Of a DNA stretch of 64,000 bases, positions 22,296 through 35,202 are shown one piece after another. A program made the translations under genes and the position numbers. The notes under the pieces are model-generated. The model was not told the origin of the DNA and did no database searches. It saw only the letters and a program-made list of their open reading frames with translations. The DNA is from Datura wrightii. Lineage: Eukaryota; Streptophyta; Magnoliopsida; Solanales; Solanaceae. Every line of letters starts with the position of its first letter. Positions within the stretch are counted from its first letter, which is position 1. The DNA lies in assembly GCA_035772735.1 (NCBI GenBank), contig JASDFA010000027.1:68020001-68084000 (forward strand). The letters run 5' to 3'.

Positions 22296-24478
22296 TGTAA
22301 TACCCCGAAAGCCCTAAGATTAGAGCCGAGGGTTGAAATGGAGAAAAATATAAATTTCTGCACCAGGTCACAGGACGAGTCGTCCAATAACCCGTGAAGT
22401 GCACCACGAGTCATTATGTGACTATGGATTGAAGGGAGAATTGGTTTGTCTCATGAAATTTTGGGGCTGACCACGAGAAAAGCCATGACTCGTGGTCAGG
22501 TTAACAAGTCGTGGAGTCAGTCGTGGTCAGGAGCCGGCTTGAAGATGGATATTTTGCGCAGTGAACCCAATGACTCATCACCATGAGTTGTCCAGTCACT
22601 CGGTGGGACTGGCAGCGTGCTTTATTCCTGTGAATTTAGTTAGGGCCTTTTCATAATTCCTAAGTTCCTATGACTTAAACTACGTCGTTATAAACTAAGT
22701 TCCTATGACTTACTACGTCGTTATAAACTCGAATTAAGTGTGTTTTAAGAGGGTTTTCTCATTTTAAGCCTATCCCTCTCAATGCATGCAATCCTAGAAG
22801 TTTCTAAGGGTGATCAAACCTAGAAAATTCATCAAGTCTTCTTCAATTTCCTCTGGGCATTCAAGAAAGTTGTGAAATAACAGGTACCAAGGTATGTAGG
22901 GTTATGAATGGGTATATTCATCCAATCCCATGCCCAATCCCTTCTCAAATCATGGAAATTCTAAGTTGATGAATCTATGGGTTTTTAACTAAACATGTGA
23001 ATAAACATGTGAATTCTCTAAGTATCTATCATGGGTATGATCATTTCATGTTTCTAATGTTGAATTATGATTCATGGGCATGTTTTATAATGCTTTCAAT
23101 TACAATTCATGTTTCCAAAGTTTTACAAAGTATGATGTTAATTATGAAAGTTCATTAAAAGATGAGATTATGATCTATTTTTCTAAGTATGATGAGATCT
23201 CTATGACGCAAGTATGATTACGAATTACCCATGTATATTCTCACGTTTTTGACTATAAAAGTTTATTCCAAGTATGTTTACGTTTTAGCAAGCCCATATG
23301 ATCATAGAATGTTTCTTGATTTCATGTTATTAGCTTACCACATGGATTTTGGTGTCTAGACTCCCACCCTTTTCAACTTGTGGTATGGTTTGAGCCAAGG
23401 CTCCTCATGTTATGTTTTTAGATCTTTTTGTATATCATGTTATGATTTAGCTTCGTTACTAGACGATGATTTAGCTTTGTTGAAAAATGATGGAGAGCAT
23501 ATGCATGTCTTTGGGAGTAGTGTCTAGCACCGAGTAGGCTAAGAGTTAGTCAACCTTGTGCCTTAGAACTATGCGCTAACGTAGGTATTATCAGATATTG
23601 GGGACCTCCCTTGTGAGCTTCCCTTGCCCCAAGGGGGCCTTCAGCTTGATATCAATATCATGGTAGCGTCCTTACCCCCTAGCAAGGCTTTGAATAGCTC
23701 TGCTTACTTGAGTGTAATAGTCGAGACCACGCAAGCTCTATGGTTGTAATGATGGTTATATGACGAGTCTCCTGTTGTTCCTCGTGATTTCAGTTTTGCA
23801 TGTTCATTAGTCATGATATTATGTTTTAAGATGGTTTGGCTCAATTTTCAATTTTACTTGTGAATAATCAGTTTCAGCTTTGGGTCATTCGATTCAGTTA
23901 TGATGTTCAGTTATGTTTAAATCATGTTTTCAGATAATAGCATGCAAGCCCTACTCTAAAAATCTTTTGATATCATGTTTTTCTTATATGCATGATTTTT
24001 GATTTTACTTAGTGGTTTTACTTACCTTTCATACTCAGTGCCTTCCATGTATTGACCGCATACTCTATGTTGTATCGTTTCATGATATAGGCTCGGATAT
24101 TAAAGTTCAGTCCTGCCGTTAGTCGGATCCACAGATTAGCATATCCTAGCCAGAGTTGGTGAGTCCTCATCCTTCGAGCACCCTCCTATCAGTTGTATTC
24201 AGTATTTTCAGTTTCAGTCTTAGTGAGTTAGTTAGGGTCTTGTCCCATCAACTAATCAATTTGTAGAGGCTTATCAGACATAGTATATTTTCAGTTTCAG
24301 ATTGCTATTTTGTAATCAAGTAATTGATGTTATCAGATTTCTAGACTTCCGCTATTTTATATATGTCAGAATTCCGCATTATTATGTTGACTTTCGATGT
24401 CTTGTTAATATCATGGGTCAACTTGGAGCCTCTCGGAGTTCTTTGTCTGTGTCTCGATCCAGGTCTATTTTTGGGTCG
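22296..24478 (+). repeat. 3' LTR of E5 (Tekay-like, subfamily a)
   Basis: The LTR starts TGTAATACCCCG right after the polypurine tract and runs to 'tttttgggtcg', where the final TGACA is missing and E6 begins. CACGACTCGTGG-type words cluster at 22370-22610. The right end matches the E1 and E7 LTR ends. An imperfect local duplication of the 'ctatgactta...ctacgtcgttataaac' block is visible at 22666-22725. Confidence 0.8.
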
Positions 24479-25098
24479 AAACAACTGTCTATAGACTCAA
24501 CCTTCTTTAGCACTCTTGCTAACATTTCTTCTATCTTTGAATTTCCAATATTACTCACCCCGGGTTGCATTTAGGGAGGATCATCCTTAGAAGGGGGTAT
24601 GTATGGGTTCGAACATCGATGGTATCGCTCGCTTTTGTAGTTTGGCTCTCTATTTCCCCACCTTTCGTTCTTATCCACCCAACCTTGATTATCACGGTTC
24701 CTCCAACTTTTATTGTCGTCCTGTGGATGCTAAGGGCCTTGATTGGCACCTTGATATCCTGGGCGAGAACCCCCCATTTGACCCTTCATGAATTGACACT
24801 CATCCTCGTACCATGGCGGTGAATCTTCACCCTCATATTGCATGGGGCCTTGAGTCCTACAACATTGACATTCTTGGACCCGGTTCCAATGACATGTTTT
24901 GTCATTTTTTCGAGATGGGTCATCATCTTTGCTAAGGTCTCATCCCTCTTTTCATCTCGTTTTCTTATTTCTACAGTCAAAAGGCTGGGACTAGCACCAC
25001 CTGAGGGCACCTCGGTATCCCTAATGTTCCATGCTTAGTTTGACTTAGTCATTCTATCCAAAAGAGGCTTGGCAATCACATACGATTGGTCCCAGGTT
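24479..25098 (-). pseudogene. gag fragment E6 (E9 family)
   Basis: The minus strand aligns with E9 at about 33440-34070. It shares the coiled-coil gag part (IEEMLARVLKKVES region), the ETLAKMMTHLEKMTKHV block and the LLDRMTK block near 25050. It is flanked by truncated LTRs on both sides and has no LTR of its own. It is therefore a fragment left by deletion or recombination. Confidence 0.75.
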
Positions 25099-26961
25099 AA
25101 GGTAGTGGTGACAACTGGTAGCAACAAGTCGTTGAAGCTTGTAACGACTCGTTCTGTCCAGTCGTGATAGGGGATCTTAGACCTGATTTAGGGGTTAACA
25201 ACGAGGGGTGTAACAGACTGTTGGAGTCAGTAATGGTCCATTGTGATGCCCATGGTAACTAGCAAAGCAATTTTTCTAGGAAATTCATTAAGGGTTTTTG
25301 CGTCATTGCTTAGCCCTAGGGTCCTGAACTACGTCGTTTTAAGCTACAAATAGTGAGTTTTAAGAGAGGTAAGTTCATTCTAAGCTATTCCTATTCATGC
25401 ATGCAAGTGTAGAAGTCTAGAGAGGTGATCAAGATCAACTTCTTCCAAGTTCTTCTCAATTCTTCTTTGGGCAATCAAGAAAGTTGTAGAATCAGTTCTT
25501 CTCAGGTATGTAGGGTTATAAATGGATGAATTTATTCACACCCATGCCCATTTTCTCTCTAATTCATGAAATGCTATTGATAATTCTATGGGGTTTTATC
25601 CCAATTCTTATGAAACCCTTATGATCTATCTATGGGTTAATCTCCTCCATGCATAAATTCATAATCTATGAATCATGGGTAGATTTAACAACTATTTCAT
25701 TTATAAATGTATGGATTTAAATCTCTATAAGACTATGCCCAATTATGTATGTTTCATGACAAATCAAGTTATGCTTCTACTTTGATTTTGATGTGCATTA
25801 ACCCATTATTATTTATTACTTATGATATGATTTCTCTCAAATGCTCATCATGAATTTATGAATATCAAGTATACACATTTTTTACAAGTATGGATGAACC
25901 TCATGATTTATGATTTATGATTACGGCCAACTCACGGGCCTTAATTTCATTGCTAGTTCACGTATTGCAAACATGCTTATGATTATCATGATTTTAACTA
26001 GCTTATGAATCTCATGTACATTATCCTATGAGCATTATATATGTTTTAGGAGTAGTATTTAACACTGAGTAGACCTGGGGTCCAAGCATGCCCCAAGTCT
26101 CAAAACTACGTGCCAACGTAGCCACGATGGAACCTCCATGTTACTGTCCCCTTTGCCCAAATGGGCCCTCTGTTGTGATATCACCTCTTTCATTGCTCTA
26201 CCCTTGGAATGGTATGAACGCCCTCGCGACTAGGGTTTTACAGGTCGGGATCCATGTATTCTCATATGGGGTATGTCGGTTGTAAGAATCTCGCACTATT
26301 CATCATGATTTATGTATGATTATGTTCATATACTTTGGCTCAAGTCATGCTTCATAAAGCTTTTCTCTTATGATTATGATTATGAATTATTTATGAATGT
26401 TTTGAAAACCTTGAGTAGTACGTTTGCATTATGATATTTATGTTAAGATCATGTTTTCCTACTCTTATGAACTTTTATATATTTTAACTGTCTGTTTTAC
26501 TTACCTTGCATACTCAGTACATTCCATATACTGACCGCATACTCTATGTTGTATCGTTATATGATACAAGCTCTGATCTTCAGAATCAGCCCCGTCACGA
26601 TCCAGTTCTTCGAAGTTAGCATCCAGCTTCTATGGTGAGTCCTCATCTCTCTAGGACCATTCATTACCGATTATCTTGTATTTTCAGTTTCAGACTTGTC
26701 GGGTTAGTTAAGGGTGTTGTCCCATCAACCCATCAGATATGTTAGAGGCTTTCAGACTTTATGTAGTAATTAGCTTGTCATGTATGAAGTGAATTTTGGT
26801 TCCGATGTTATGTTATTATTACACTTCCACTATGTTTATTATGTTAAGTCTTCCACGTTATTTGATTGAGTTAGATGTATGTTCATTCCATGGGTCGACT
26901 TTGAGTCTCTCAAGGCTCCTTGTCCCGTGTCTCGATCTAGGCCTATGTTCGGGTCGTGACA
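25099..26961 (+). repeat. LTR E7, 5'-truncated (Tekay-like, subfamily a)
   Basis: The stretch matches the E5 LTR from its CACGACTCGT-rich region (25125-25260) to a complete end TTCGGGTCGTGACA at 26961. Its own start is missing. No primer site or gag follows; instead an inverted LTR (E8) begins at the next base. Confidence 0.75.
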
Positions 26962-28798
26962 GGACAGCATCCCCAACTAGCTCGACAAAAGTCTTTAACT
27001 AAAATAGCATAACAATGGATAACTGAATATCCTGGAAGAATGAGGACTCACCAATACTAGCTAAATCAGGTCTGAGAGGAAAGCAAGACTAATGATGCGG
27101 CTAAGACTGATCCCTCAGACCTGTATCATGAAACGATACAACACAGAGTATGCGGTCAGTACTTAGAATGTACTGAGTATGGAAGGTAAGTAAATCGGAT
27201 CATTAAAATACATAAGAGTTCAGAAGAGTAGGACAACATGAACATGAAATAAATATCATAATATAAACATGTGGGCTCAATGTTTTCAAACCATTCATAA
27301 TCTAGTCATATTCATAGTCATGAGAGAAACCTTATAAAAATATATCTTGAGCCAAAGTAACATAAATGTGGAAATGCATAAATCATGAGGTACAATGGAA
27401 GAACTCATATTAACCAACACCATCATGATAGAGCTTATATAATGACCCAACTATCTCTCTCATGTGGGTAGAGTGGTCCTAGGCTTTCCAGGCAAGGGAC
27501 GTGCATGATGTGATATCACAAGGGGAAATCCATGAATACATATACCTACGATGGCACGTAGTTCAAAGACCACGGGGTTTACTTGAATGACAGGTCTAAT
27601 TGGTGCTAGACATTACTCCCAAAAATATGCACATAAGGCTCATATAGTAATTGTGAAATTATTGATGAAGTTCATGCCCAAAATAATCATAACATACTTA
27701 ATCATACATGAAAACATGATTAGCCATGAATAAAGGCCCGTGAGCCGGCCAAAAGTCAGGAATTCATAAATCCCAAAGAACATGCATATTTGTGAAAATT
27801 CATACACTTGACATTCATAAATTCATGAAGAGTACTTGAAGAGAAATCATATCATGAATCATAATTTCATAATTTAGGTTAGGAAGATCAAAATCATAAT
27901 AGAATCATAACTTGACGTTTCATTAAACTTTGCATAGTTGGGCATATATTAACTTGGATTTGAAATCATAAAAATTATAATCAATTTAAATATAAAATCT
28001 TTCCATAGATATTAAAACAACATTTAAAATATAAAGGGAATTGACCCATAATCAAATAAAAAAGAATTTCATAAATTTGGGTTAAACCCCATAAGATCAT
28101 CAAATTTACTTTAATACTTGAATTCATGAATATGGAGAGAAATTGGGGCATGACAGTGAAGAGGTACTCTCATTCACAACCCTACATACCTGGGTAATCT
28201 GATCTTATACTCTCCCTTGAAAGCCCAAAGGAATTAGAGAAGGAATTGGGGAATTCTTAAGCTTGATCTCCAATAGGAAACTCTGAAACTTGATGCATGG
28301 AATGGAAACTCTTAAAACCCTTCTAACTGATATTAAAATGATGTAGTTTAGGACCTTAGAGCTTAGATTAATGAAAATACCCTTCATGAAAAATCTGGTA
28401 ATTGAACACTGCTAGTTATCACGGGCCTCACCACGAGTCGTACCATGAAGTAGCGACTCGTGGTCACCACTTGTGATCACCATCGGCCACCTAGAAACTT
28501 ACTGGATTCCCACCTCAACTTCATTCCATGACTAGTGGTTTCTTGCCACAAGTCGTAACATCACTCGTGACTTTATCTCCCCCACGACCCTGACCATGAA
28601 TCATACCCACATACCAAGACTCATGGAGTGACTCCTGGTCTGGACCCTGGACTCCGGTCTTCTTCACGACTCCTCCTACGACTCGTCATTCCTTCCCATG
28701 ACTCATACCATGAGTCGTTCTGAGTTAAAATCTCATATTTTTCTGTTGTTCTCATTTCAAATCCCGAGTCTAGTCTTAGGCACTTCATAGGTATTACA
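26962..28798 (-). repeat. 3' LTR of E8, inverted and lacking its distal end
   Basis: On the minus strand the LTR starts TGTAATACC at 28798, next to a polypurine tract. It reads through the same blocks as E7, for example the 'gatacaacacagagtatgcggtcag' segment at 27139-27163, whose complement is at 26529-26553. Compared with E13, the last 230 bp or so of the LTR are missing at the junction with E7. CACGACTCGTGG-type words cluster at 28430-28720. Confidence 0.8.
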
Positions 28799-28813
28799 AT
28801 ATCTCCCCCTTGG
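28799..28813 (-). other. polypurine tract of E8
   Basis: The minus strand reads CCAAGGGGGAGATAT directly before the LTR start, as in E2 and E5. Confidence 0.8.
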
Positions 28814-29049
28814 GAACATTCGTCCTTGAATGTGGGGTTAAACATACTGAATCACCGAGGGAAAATTTTCATCCTAAATACTGAACATCTAAAGCTGAAA
28901 CTTATTGAGTGACTGACTCCGATTGAAATACATGACTGAACTGAATTCATGAATCATACATACATGCATTGACATGAAAGAAACTGGAACACATGGAATG
29001 AACATGAAACTGAATAGAGTACCAAGGAGGAAACTGATACCTCATCTTC

Positions 29050-31150
29050 GAAATAAACCGGAAGGGAATAGGTGCGGGTATTTAGCCATCATATCTGCTT
29101 CGGCTTCCTATGTAGCTCCCTTAAACTAATTTCTCCACAAAACCTTTATTGACGCTACTTCTTTGTTTCTTAGCTTCCGAACCTAATGGTCATGTATTTT
29201 AACCGGAGCCTCCTCATAGCTAAGGCTATCCTTCACACCTATGCTCTCCACAAGAAATATCAAAGTCGGATTACCCATGCATTTATTTAAAAGAGACACA
29301 TGGAAAATTGGATGTATTAAAGCCAATTCTGAGTGAAACTCCAATTCGTAGGCCACCTTGCCAACACGTCTCACGATCCTGTATGGGCTATGCATACCGG
29401 GGACTAAGTTTCCCTTTCTTCCCAAATATCATCACTCCCTCTATGGGAGACACCTTCAAAAACACCCAATCATCAACTTTGAACTTAAGTTCTCTCCCCC
29501 TCACATCCGTATAGGACTTTTGGCGACTCTGAGTTGTACGCAACCTCTCCCTTATAAGATGAACTTTCTCTATAGCCTTATAAACTAAATCTTGTCCTAT
29601 GAATGCAGCTTCACCGACTTCGAACTAACAAATAGGCGATCTATATCTCCTCCCATGAAGAGTCTCAAACAGAGTCATCTGTATGCTGGAATGGTAACTA
29701 TCGTTAATGCAAATTCGATGAGAGGTAAATTACCATCCCTACTATCCTTGAAATAAATCACACACGCTCTAAACATATCCTCAAGAGTTTGGATGGTTCG
29801 TTCAGCCTGACTGCCTGTTTGCATGTGAAAAGCGGTACTAAGCTTGACCTAAGTACCAAGTCCCTTCTAAAACGATCTCAAAACTAGGAGGCAAACTGAG
29901 TACCTCAATCTGATATGATGGACAAGGGAACTCAATGAAATTGAACTAACTCCCAATATACAAGTTAGCATAATCCTCCGCTGGTCTTGACCGATAGGAA
30001 ATGAGCTGCTTTGGTCAATCTATCCACAATAACCAATATGGAGTCGTGTTGTTGACGAGTACCAGGAGAACCTATAATGAAGTCCATACTGATTTCCTCC
30101 CACTTTCAAGTAGGGATACTAATGTCTTGAAGCACACTTCCAGGCTTTTAATGCTCAACTTTCACCTATTGATAATTTTGACACTTAGCCACAAACTCTG
30201 TTATGCCCTTCTTCATGCCATTCCACCAATAGAATTCCCATAGGTCATGGTACATATTGGTGGCACCTAGATGTATAGTATATCTGGAAGCCTCATGCAA
30301 CATCCGCTCCCTCAAGTCATCAACACCCGAAACACACAAATGAGGGACATGCTCCTCCTCACTCCGAGAGTATACGAGAATATCATCTATGAAGATAATC
30401 ATGAACATATCAAAATACTACTTGGGTACCCAATTCATCAAGTCCATAAAATCTTTAGGATCAATCATTAGTCCAAAAGACATCACTACAAATTCGTAGT
30501 GACCATACCGTGTCCTAACGACAGTCATCGGGATGTCACTCTCTATAATTTTGTGTTGATGATAGCCGAACCTGAGATCAATCTTAAAAAAGCACTTAGC
30601 ACCCTAAAGTTGGTCAAACAAGTCATCAATACTAGGGAGGGGTTACTTGTTCTTAATTGTGACAGTGGTTTATTGTCGATAATCAATGCACATTCTAAGG
30701 GAACCATCCTTCTTTAAGACAAAAAGAACTGGTGCACCCCATGGGGATTTATTAGGTCTGATGAAACCCTTATCTAGGAGATCTTTCAACTACTCTTTCA
30801 ACTCTTTTATCTCAGTTTGAGCAATTCTATAAGGATAAATGAATATTGGTTGTGTATCAAGTAGAAGGTCAGTACCAAAGTCAATCTCTCGCTGGGGAGG
30901 GACTCCTGGTAGATCATCTGGAAACACCTTCAGATATTCATAGACTATTGGAACTGACTGAAGAGTTGGGGACTCAGATGCAACATCCTTAACCCTAACT
31001 AGATGGTACACACAGTCTTTAGAAATTATCTTCTTGGCCTTGAGATAGGAAACAAAGCGACCTAGAAGCACAACTGGACTACCTTTCCATTTTATGACTA
31101 GCTCACACAGATATTTGGATTTTGTCGTACGGGTTCTATAGTTTACTAAG
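29050..31150 (-). pseudogene. pol: pol of E8: protease end, RT, integrase, chromodomain; internally deleted
   Basis: Read leftward from 31150, the gene has the protease C-terminus (VSYLKAKKIISKDCVYHL), the RT N-terminal half (30790-31071 is open) and the RT catalytic block FIDDILVYSRSEEEH at about 30364-30408. Directly after this the sequence becomes the integrase zinc finger (GATNMYHDL ... AKCQNYQ, with the last cysteine changed to tyrosine). The RT C-terminus and all of RNase H are thus deleted at about 30340. Integrase core and C-terminal pieces follow (SPYRIVRRVGKVAYELEF near 29390) and a chromodomain-like remnant lies near 29050-29190. Many stops are present. E9 interrupts it at 31150. 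Bases 28814-29049 are a noncoding spacer. Confidence 0.8.
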
Positions 31151-32705
31151 TGATGAGTTGGTAATTTTCCAACTAATTAGGCTTTTAAGCATGAGTTTTA
31201 GCTTAGTTTTCGAGTCATTAAGATGGATTTTATACCCTTTTTGCTCTTTTTATGAGCAGACATCTGAATTGAAGAAAAAAAGAGCAAGAATTGGAGTAAA
31301 TAGAAGGAAATTAGGTGAAAACTGGTGCTCCACTGGAGAACACAGGCGAAATGCCGGCCAAACATAGATGATCACTACTTTGAGGAACTAAAGCAACCGG
31401 CAGTCATGCACATCAACCAACGATTCGCCGGTTAACTCACCTACGAGCGCCTAAACTCGATGGATAAAGGAGGAAAGAAATCAACATAGCGTTGTTGGAG
31501 GTTGCCAAAATTGACGAAGGTCATGCCGAATAGTACTGGAAATCACTGAAGGAGCAGGAGATGACAGACGGTGGTTCACGAAATATAATCGGCGAACAAT
31601 CGGTACTTTGGCAAGTGCCAAAACGCCTGAGCAAGTGGAATTGCATCCAACACTAAATAAGAGGAGATTGGTGGCCCTATTTTTTTATATATTATAGAAT
31701 AAAATACTATGTACATATCAGATCTGAACTTTAGCTTTTTAAAAGTTCCCACTCAGGAAGAAAGTAGACTTCTGTTGGTGGAAATTGTTGAATATTGTTC
31801 TTCTTTTCTTCATCTTCTTCCTTGGCAAGGTACCATGATTGTTGCAGACATATTTTTAAATTTTATTTTTCTACTATTATTAATGAAATCAATTAGTTTA
31901 TTATTGAATACGCTCTTTTGTTTCTTAACCATGAGTAGCTAAATCATCAACTAGAGGTGTGCGGTGATGAGTGCTTAATTAAATTAGGTATTGCTAGATT
32001 TATCTCAATATTTCTTAATTAGTGTAAATCTGTTAAGTTCTCTTCAATTTATAATTGATGATCTATAGTTTCAAATGTGGGTCTACTTTTCTTACTTGAT
32101 TTCTACTTGAAAGAGAAGAATTGAGTATTGGGAGAGAATTTGATAGGGGAGATAGATGTGATGTTGTGGAGTTAGTCTAGACATAGGCAAAACCCATATT
32201 CACACTCCTAATTAATAGCTAATAGCTTGAGATGGTACAACTATTAATCCAAACTTGATTGCGCTGATTTATTTGTGTTTATTGATTCGAAAGAACTTTA
32301 GAAAGAGGCATTGATGAGGTTGAAAAGCATAGAATGCCCCCCTGTCCAAGGTTATTTACATAATTTAGAATTATGCGATGATTTAGCATAGCCTTGTTTA
32401 ATTAGCACATCATCTACACCACACCTCTAGTCCCTCTCATTATTGTTTACAAAGTTTGTTTTTTTCTATTCTAATTAGCTGAGTTAGAATCTATACTATA
32501 TTGTTAACATCAAGTTTTCCCCAACATGTTTACTACTTTGTTTCTTTGGGGTGGTGTGAACTGATTTAAATTTTCCAAACAACACTTGCATATAACACTT
32601 GTTAGTCTCTGTGGGATTCAACCGCACAAGGTTGGGATATTTGTTTTTAATACAATGACCATTTTATTCTCCTTCATAAAGAAGAGTGTATTTTGGACGT
32701 TATCA
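31151..32705 (+). repeat. 5' LTR of E9 (Athila-like, 1555 bp)
   Basis: The LTR starts TGATGAGTTGG, interrupting E8 protease, and ends GTTATCA before a tRNA-Asp-like primer site. A TATA-rich segment lies at about 31684-31700. GCCGGC/CGCCGG words cluster at 31340-31640. Small open frames inside have no recognisable domain. Confidence 0.8.
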
Positions 32706-32709
32706 GAAA

Positions 32710-32727
32710 TGGCGTCGTTATCGACGA
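32710..32727 (+). other. primer-binding site of E9 (tRNA-Asp type, decayed)
   Basis: TGGCGTCGTTATCGACGA resembles the Athila primer site TGGCGCCGTTGCCGGGGA, complementary to the 3' end of tRNA-Asp, with several transitions. It lies four bases after the LTR end. Confidence 0.7.
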
Positions 32728-32824
32728 CTAGCACTTGATATTGTTGTGTTGATTGTTAATTTGAATTAGTATTGCATATTAGTTGTTGATGTTTATCTTG
32801 CTGTGATTATTAGAGTAAAGTCAT

Positions 32825-34160
32825 ATGAGTCATCACTCACAAGTAGGGGATAGCTCAGTTGAGGGTAATATGGACCACAAAGAGGATAACCCAGAGATTC
32901 TTGAAATTGCAGGAGCGATTCACCTACCACCCACACTAGAGAATGCCATATTCCATGTCACAAGTCTAATGCTACATTTTCTACAGATGAAAGGGCTCTT
33001 TTGTGGCAAACCAAGTGGGGATGCAAATCGCCACTTGAGAAATTTCTTAGAGATCTACCAACCCTTCAACATAATAAATATTAGTCAAGAGTCTATCAGG
33101 TTAAGGCTCTTTCTGTTCTCCCTAATGGGAGAGGTGACTATGTGGTTGGAGGAACTCCCTCCTGGTTGTATTACATCGTGGAAAGTATTGATGGAAGCCT
33201 TTTTGGATCATTTCTTCACTCTATAAAAAATATTGCAGCTGAAGGATGATATTACGAACTTTAGGTAAGAGCCAGGGGAACCGTTGCATGAAGCATGACT
33301 AAGGTTCAAGAAGAAGGTTTCCGTTTGCCCCAACCATGGTCTCCTTGATGGAATGCTCCTTCAAAGTTTTTACCGAGCTCTAGACTCCATTAACAAATCC
33401 ATTTCCAATAATTTAGCCGGATGATCAATCACAGATCAAACATATGTGTTAGCTAAGGACCTCTTGGACAGAATGACAAAGACAAATCATGCATGGCATA
33501 TGAGAGAGACCAATGTATCGACACATGATGTTGGTTGTAGTGTGTTGGCAGTCGTGTTGCGAAAAAGAGATGAATAGCAAGATGACAATCTTGCTAAAAT
33601 GATGACACATCTAGAACTATTGACAAAACATGTGATGGGGGCAGGGCCCAAAGTTGTGAATGTTGTGGGTATGTAGGGTCCATTGCACTTTGAAGGAGAT
33701 TCGTCGCCACCAAAATATGATGACGAGTGCCAATATATGGAAAATCAAATGGGGGTTCTCGGCCCAGGTTTCAAGGGACTAATCAAGGGTCGTGGCGCCC
33801 ACGGGAAGAGAGCCAAGGTTAGGGAAACTGCGACTCAAAAGGATGGCCCGATAGAAATGAAATATGGGGCACTAGAGAGCAAAATTGAGAGGGGGATTGT
33901 TATCATCAAAGTTCAAATCCATATGTTCCTCCTCCTAAAGCTGAGAACGCCCAAAATTATTTTTGGGTGAGCGATACAGGTAACTCAAAAATTGAAGAGA
34001 TGTTAGCTAGAGTCCTAAAGAAAGTTGAATCAACCGACAACAGGGTCAAAGAATTGAAAGGGGAGGTGTCTAACCTTTCCCAAACTGTGAGTTCTCATTC
34101 AACCTCCATTAAGCATTTGGAAGCTCAAATGAAGCACTTGTCCTCTCAAATGAACCCCTG
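32825..34160 (+). pseudogene. gag: gag of E9, decayed
   Basis: The ATG at 32825 (MSHHSQVGDSS) opens a 133-codon frame with a capsid-like core (GKPSGDANRHLRNFLEIYQ; RLRLFLFSLMGEVTMWLEE) to the stop at 33226. The frame continues past several stops to about 33970. After a frameshift a 64-codon coiled-coil segment follows (33967-34161; IEEMLARVLKKVES ... HLEAQMKHLSSQM). The order capsid, linker, coiled coil is typical of Athila-like Gag. No zinc knuckle is readable, as expected for this group. Stops are mostly explained by C-to-T changes. Confidence 0.75.
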
Positions 34161-34179
34161 AATGAAACTAAGACTCTTA

Positions 34180-35202
34180 AGTGATACTGTGCCAAACCCG
34201 AAGAAATATAGACAATGCATGGCCAAAGTCATGAGGAGTGGTAAAATGGTTGGAGATGCAGGTGTGAAATCTAAGGAGGTTGTTGCTCCTAGAGCAAAAG
34301 ATTAAATGAATCTGATGTGGTGCCAAAAGAACCAAGTGGTTGTGAAAATGTTGAACAAAAAGGTGAGAGAGAGGCTGATGAAGTTCCATTAAATGTTAAT
34401 GAAAAGAGGCAGGCATGAAGGCCTCAAATGATAAAGAACAAGAACCAAGAGCTCCACCCCCTTACCCACAATGGTGAGACAAGAAGAGGAAGGATGATCA
34501 ATTCAGTAAATTTATCGACATGTTCAGTAAATTGTCCATTAATATAGCATTGGTGGATTCCCTACTTCAAATGCCAGGATATGCCAAGTTCATGAAGGAG
34601 CTGTTGAAAAAGAAGAAGGTGGTAGAAGTGGGCACCGGAGAAATAACGCATCACTATAGTGCGATGATGATGAGCAATATTGCCCCAAAGCAGGAAGATC
34701 TAGGAGCCTTTATGATTCCTTGCACTATCCGGTAATATTTGTTTTAAGAAAGCCCTCTGCGATATTGGTGCAAGTATAAATCTGATTTCCCTTATCATCT
34801 TCAAGAAATTGGGGCTTGGGAACACCAAACCAACCTCAATGCGGTTGTTAATGGCTGATCGCTCCATAAAGAAACCTCTGGGTGTGCTAGAGGATGTATT
34901 GGTGAGGGTGGATAAATTTATTCTACCAGCTGATTTCGTGGTTCTTGATTGTGAAATGAAATTTAGATGTGCCAATCATTCTAGGGAGAGCATTGCTTGC
35001 CACAGGTAGAGCTCTGGTAATGTGGAGCTAGGAGAGCTCAAGTCCCAGGTTGGAAGTGAAGTGGTTACCTTCAATGTGCATCCATCCATTAAACCTCCCG
35101 ATGAATGCAAAGTAATTGGAGTGCTACATAAGGAGAGTGAGTATAGAGGAGTTGATACGGAGGAGGCTGAGTTGGAGGATGATCCTTCGAAGAACGAATG
35201 AT
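34180..35202 (+). pseudogene. gag-protease end of E9, with no RT following
   Basis: A Lys/Glu-rich linker leads to MPGYAKFMKELLKKKK (near 34572-34620), the usual Athila segment before protease. The aspartic protease has an active-site remnant CDIGASINL with the aspartate at 34761, then the RLLMADRSIKKPLGVLEDV flap region to about 35010. The frame then closes in an acidic tail (EEAELEDDPSKNE) at about 35202. Frameshifts separate the segments. In autonomous Athila elements, as in E11, RT follows here; none exists in E9, where the post-pol noncoding region starts at once. Confidence 0.7.
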
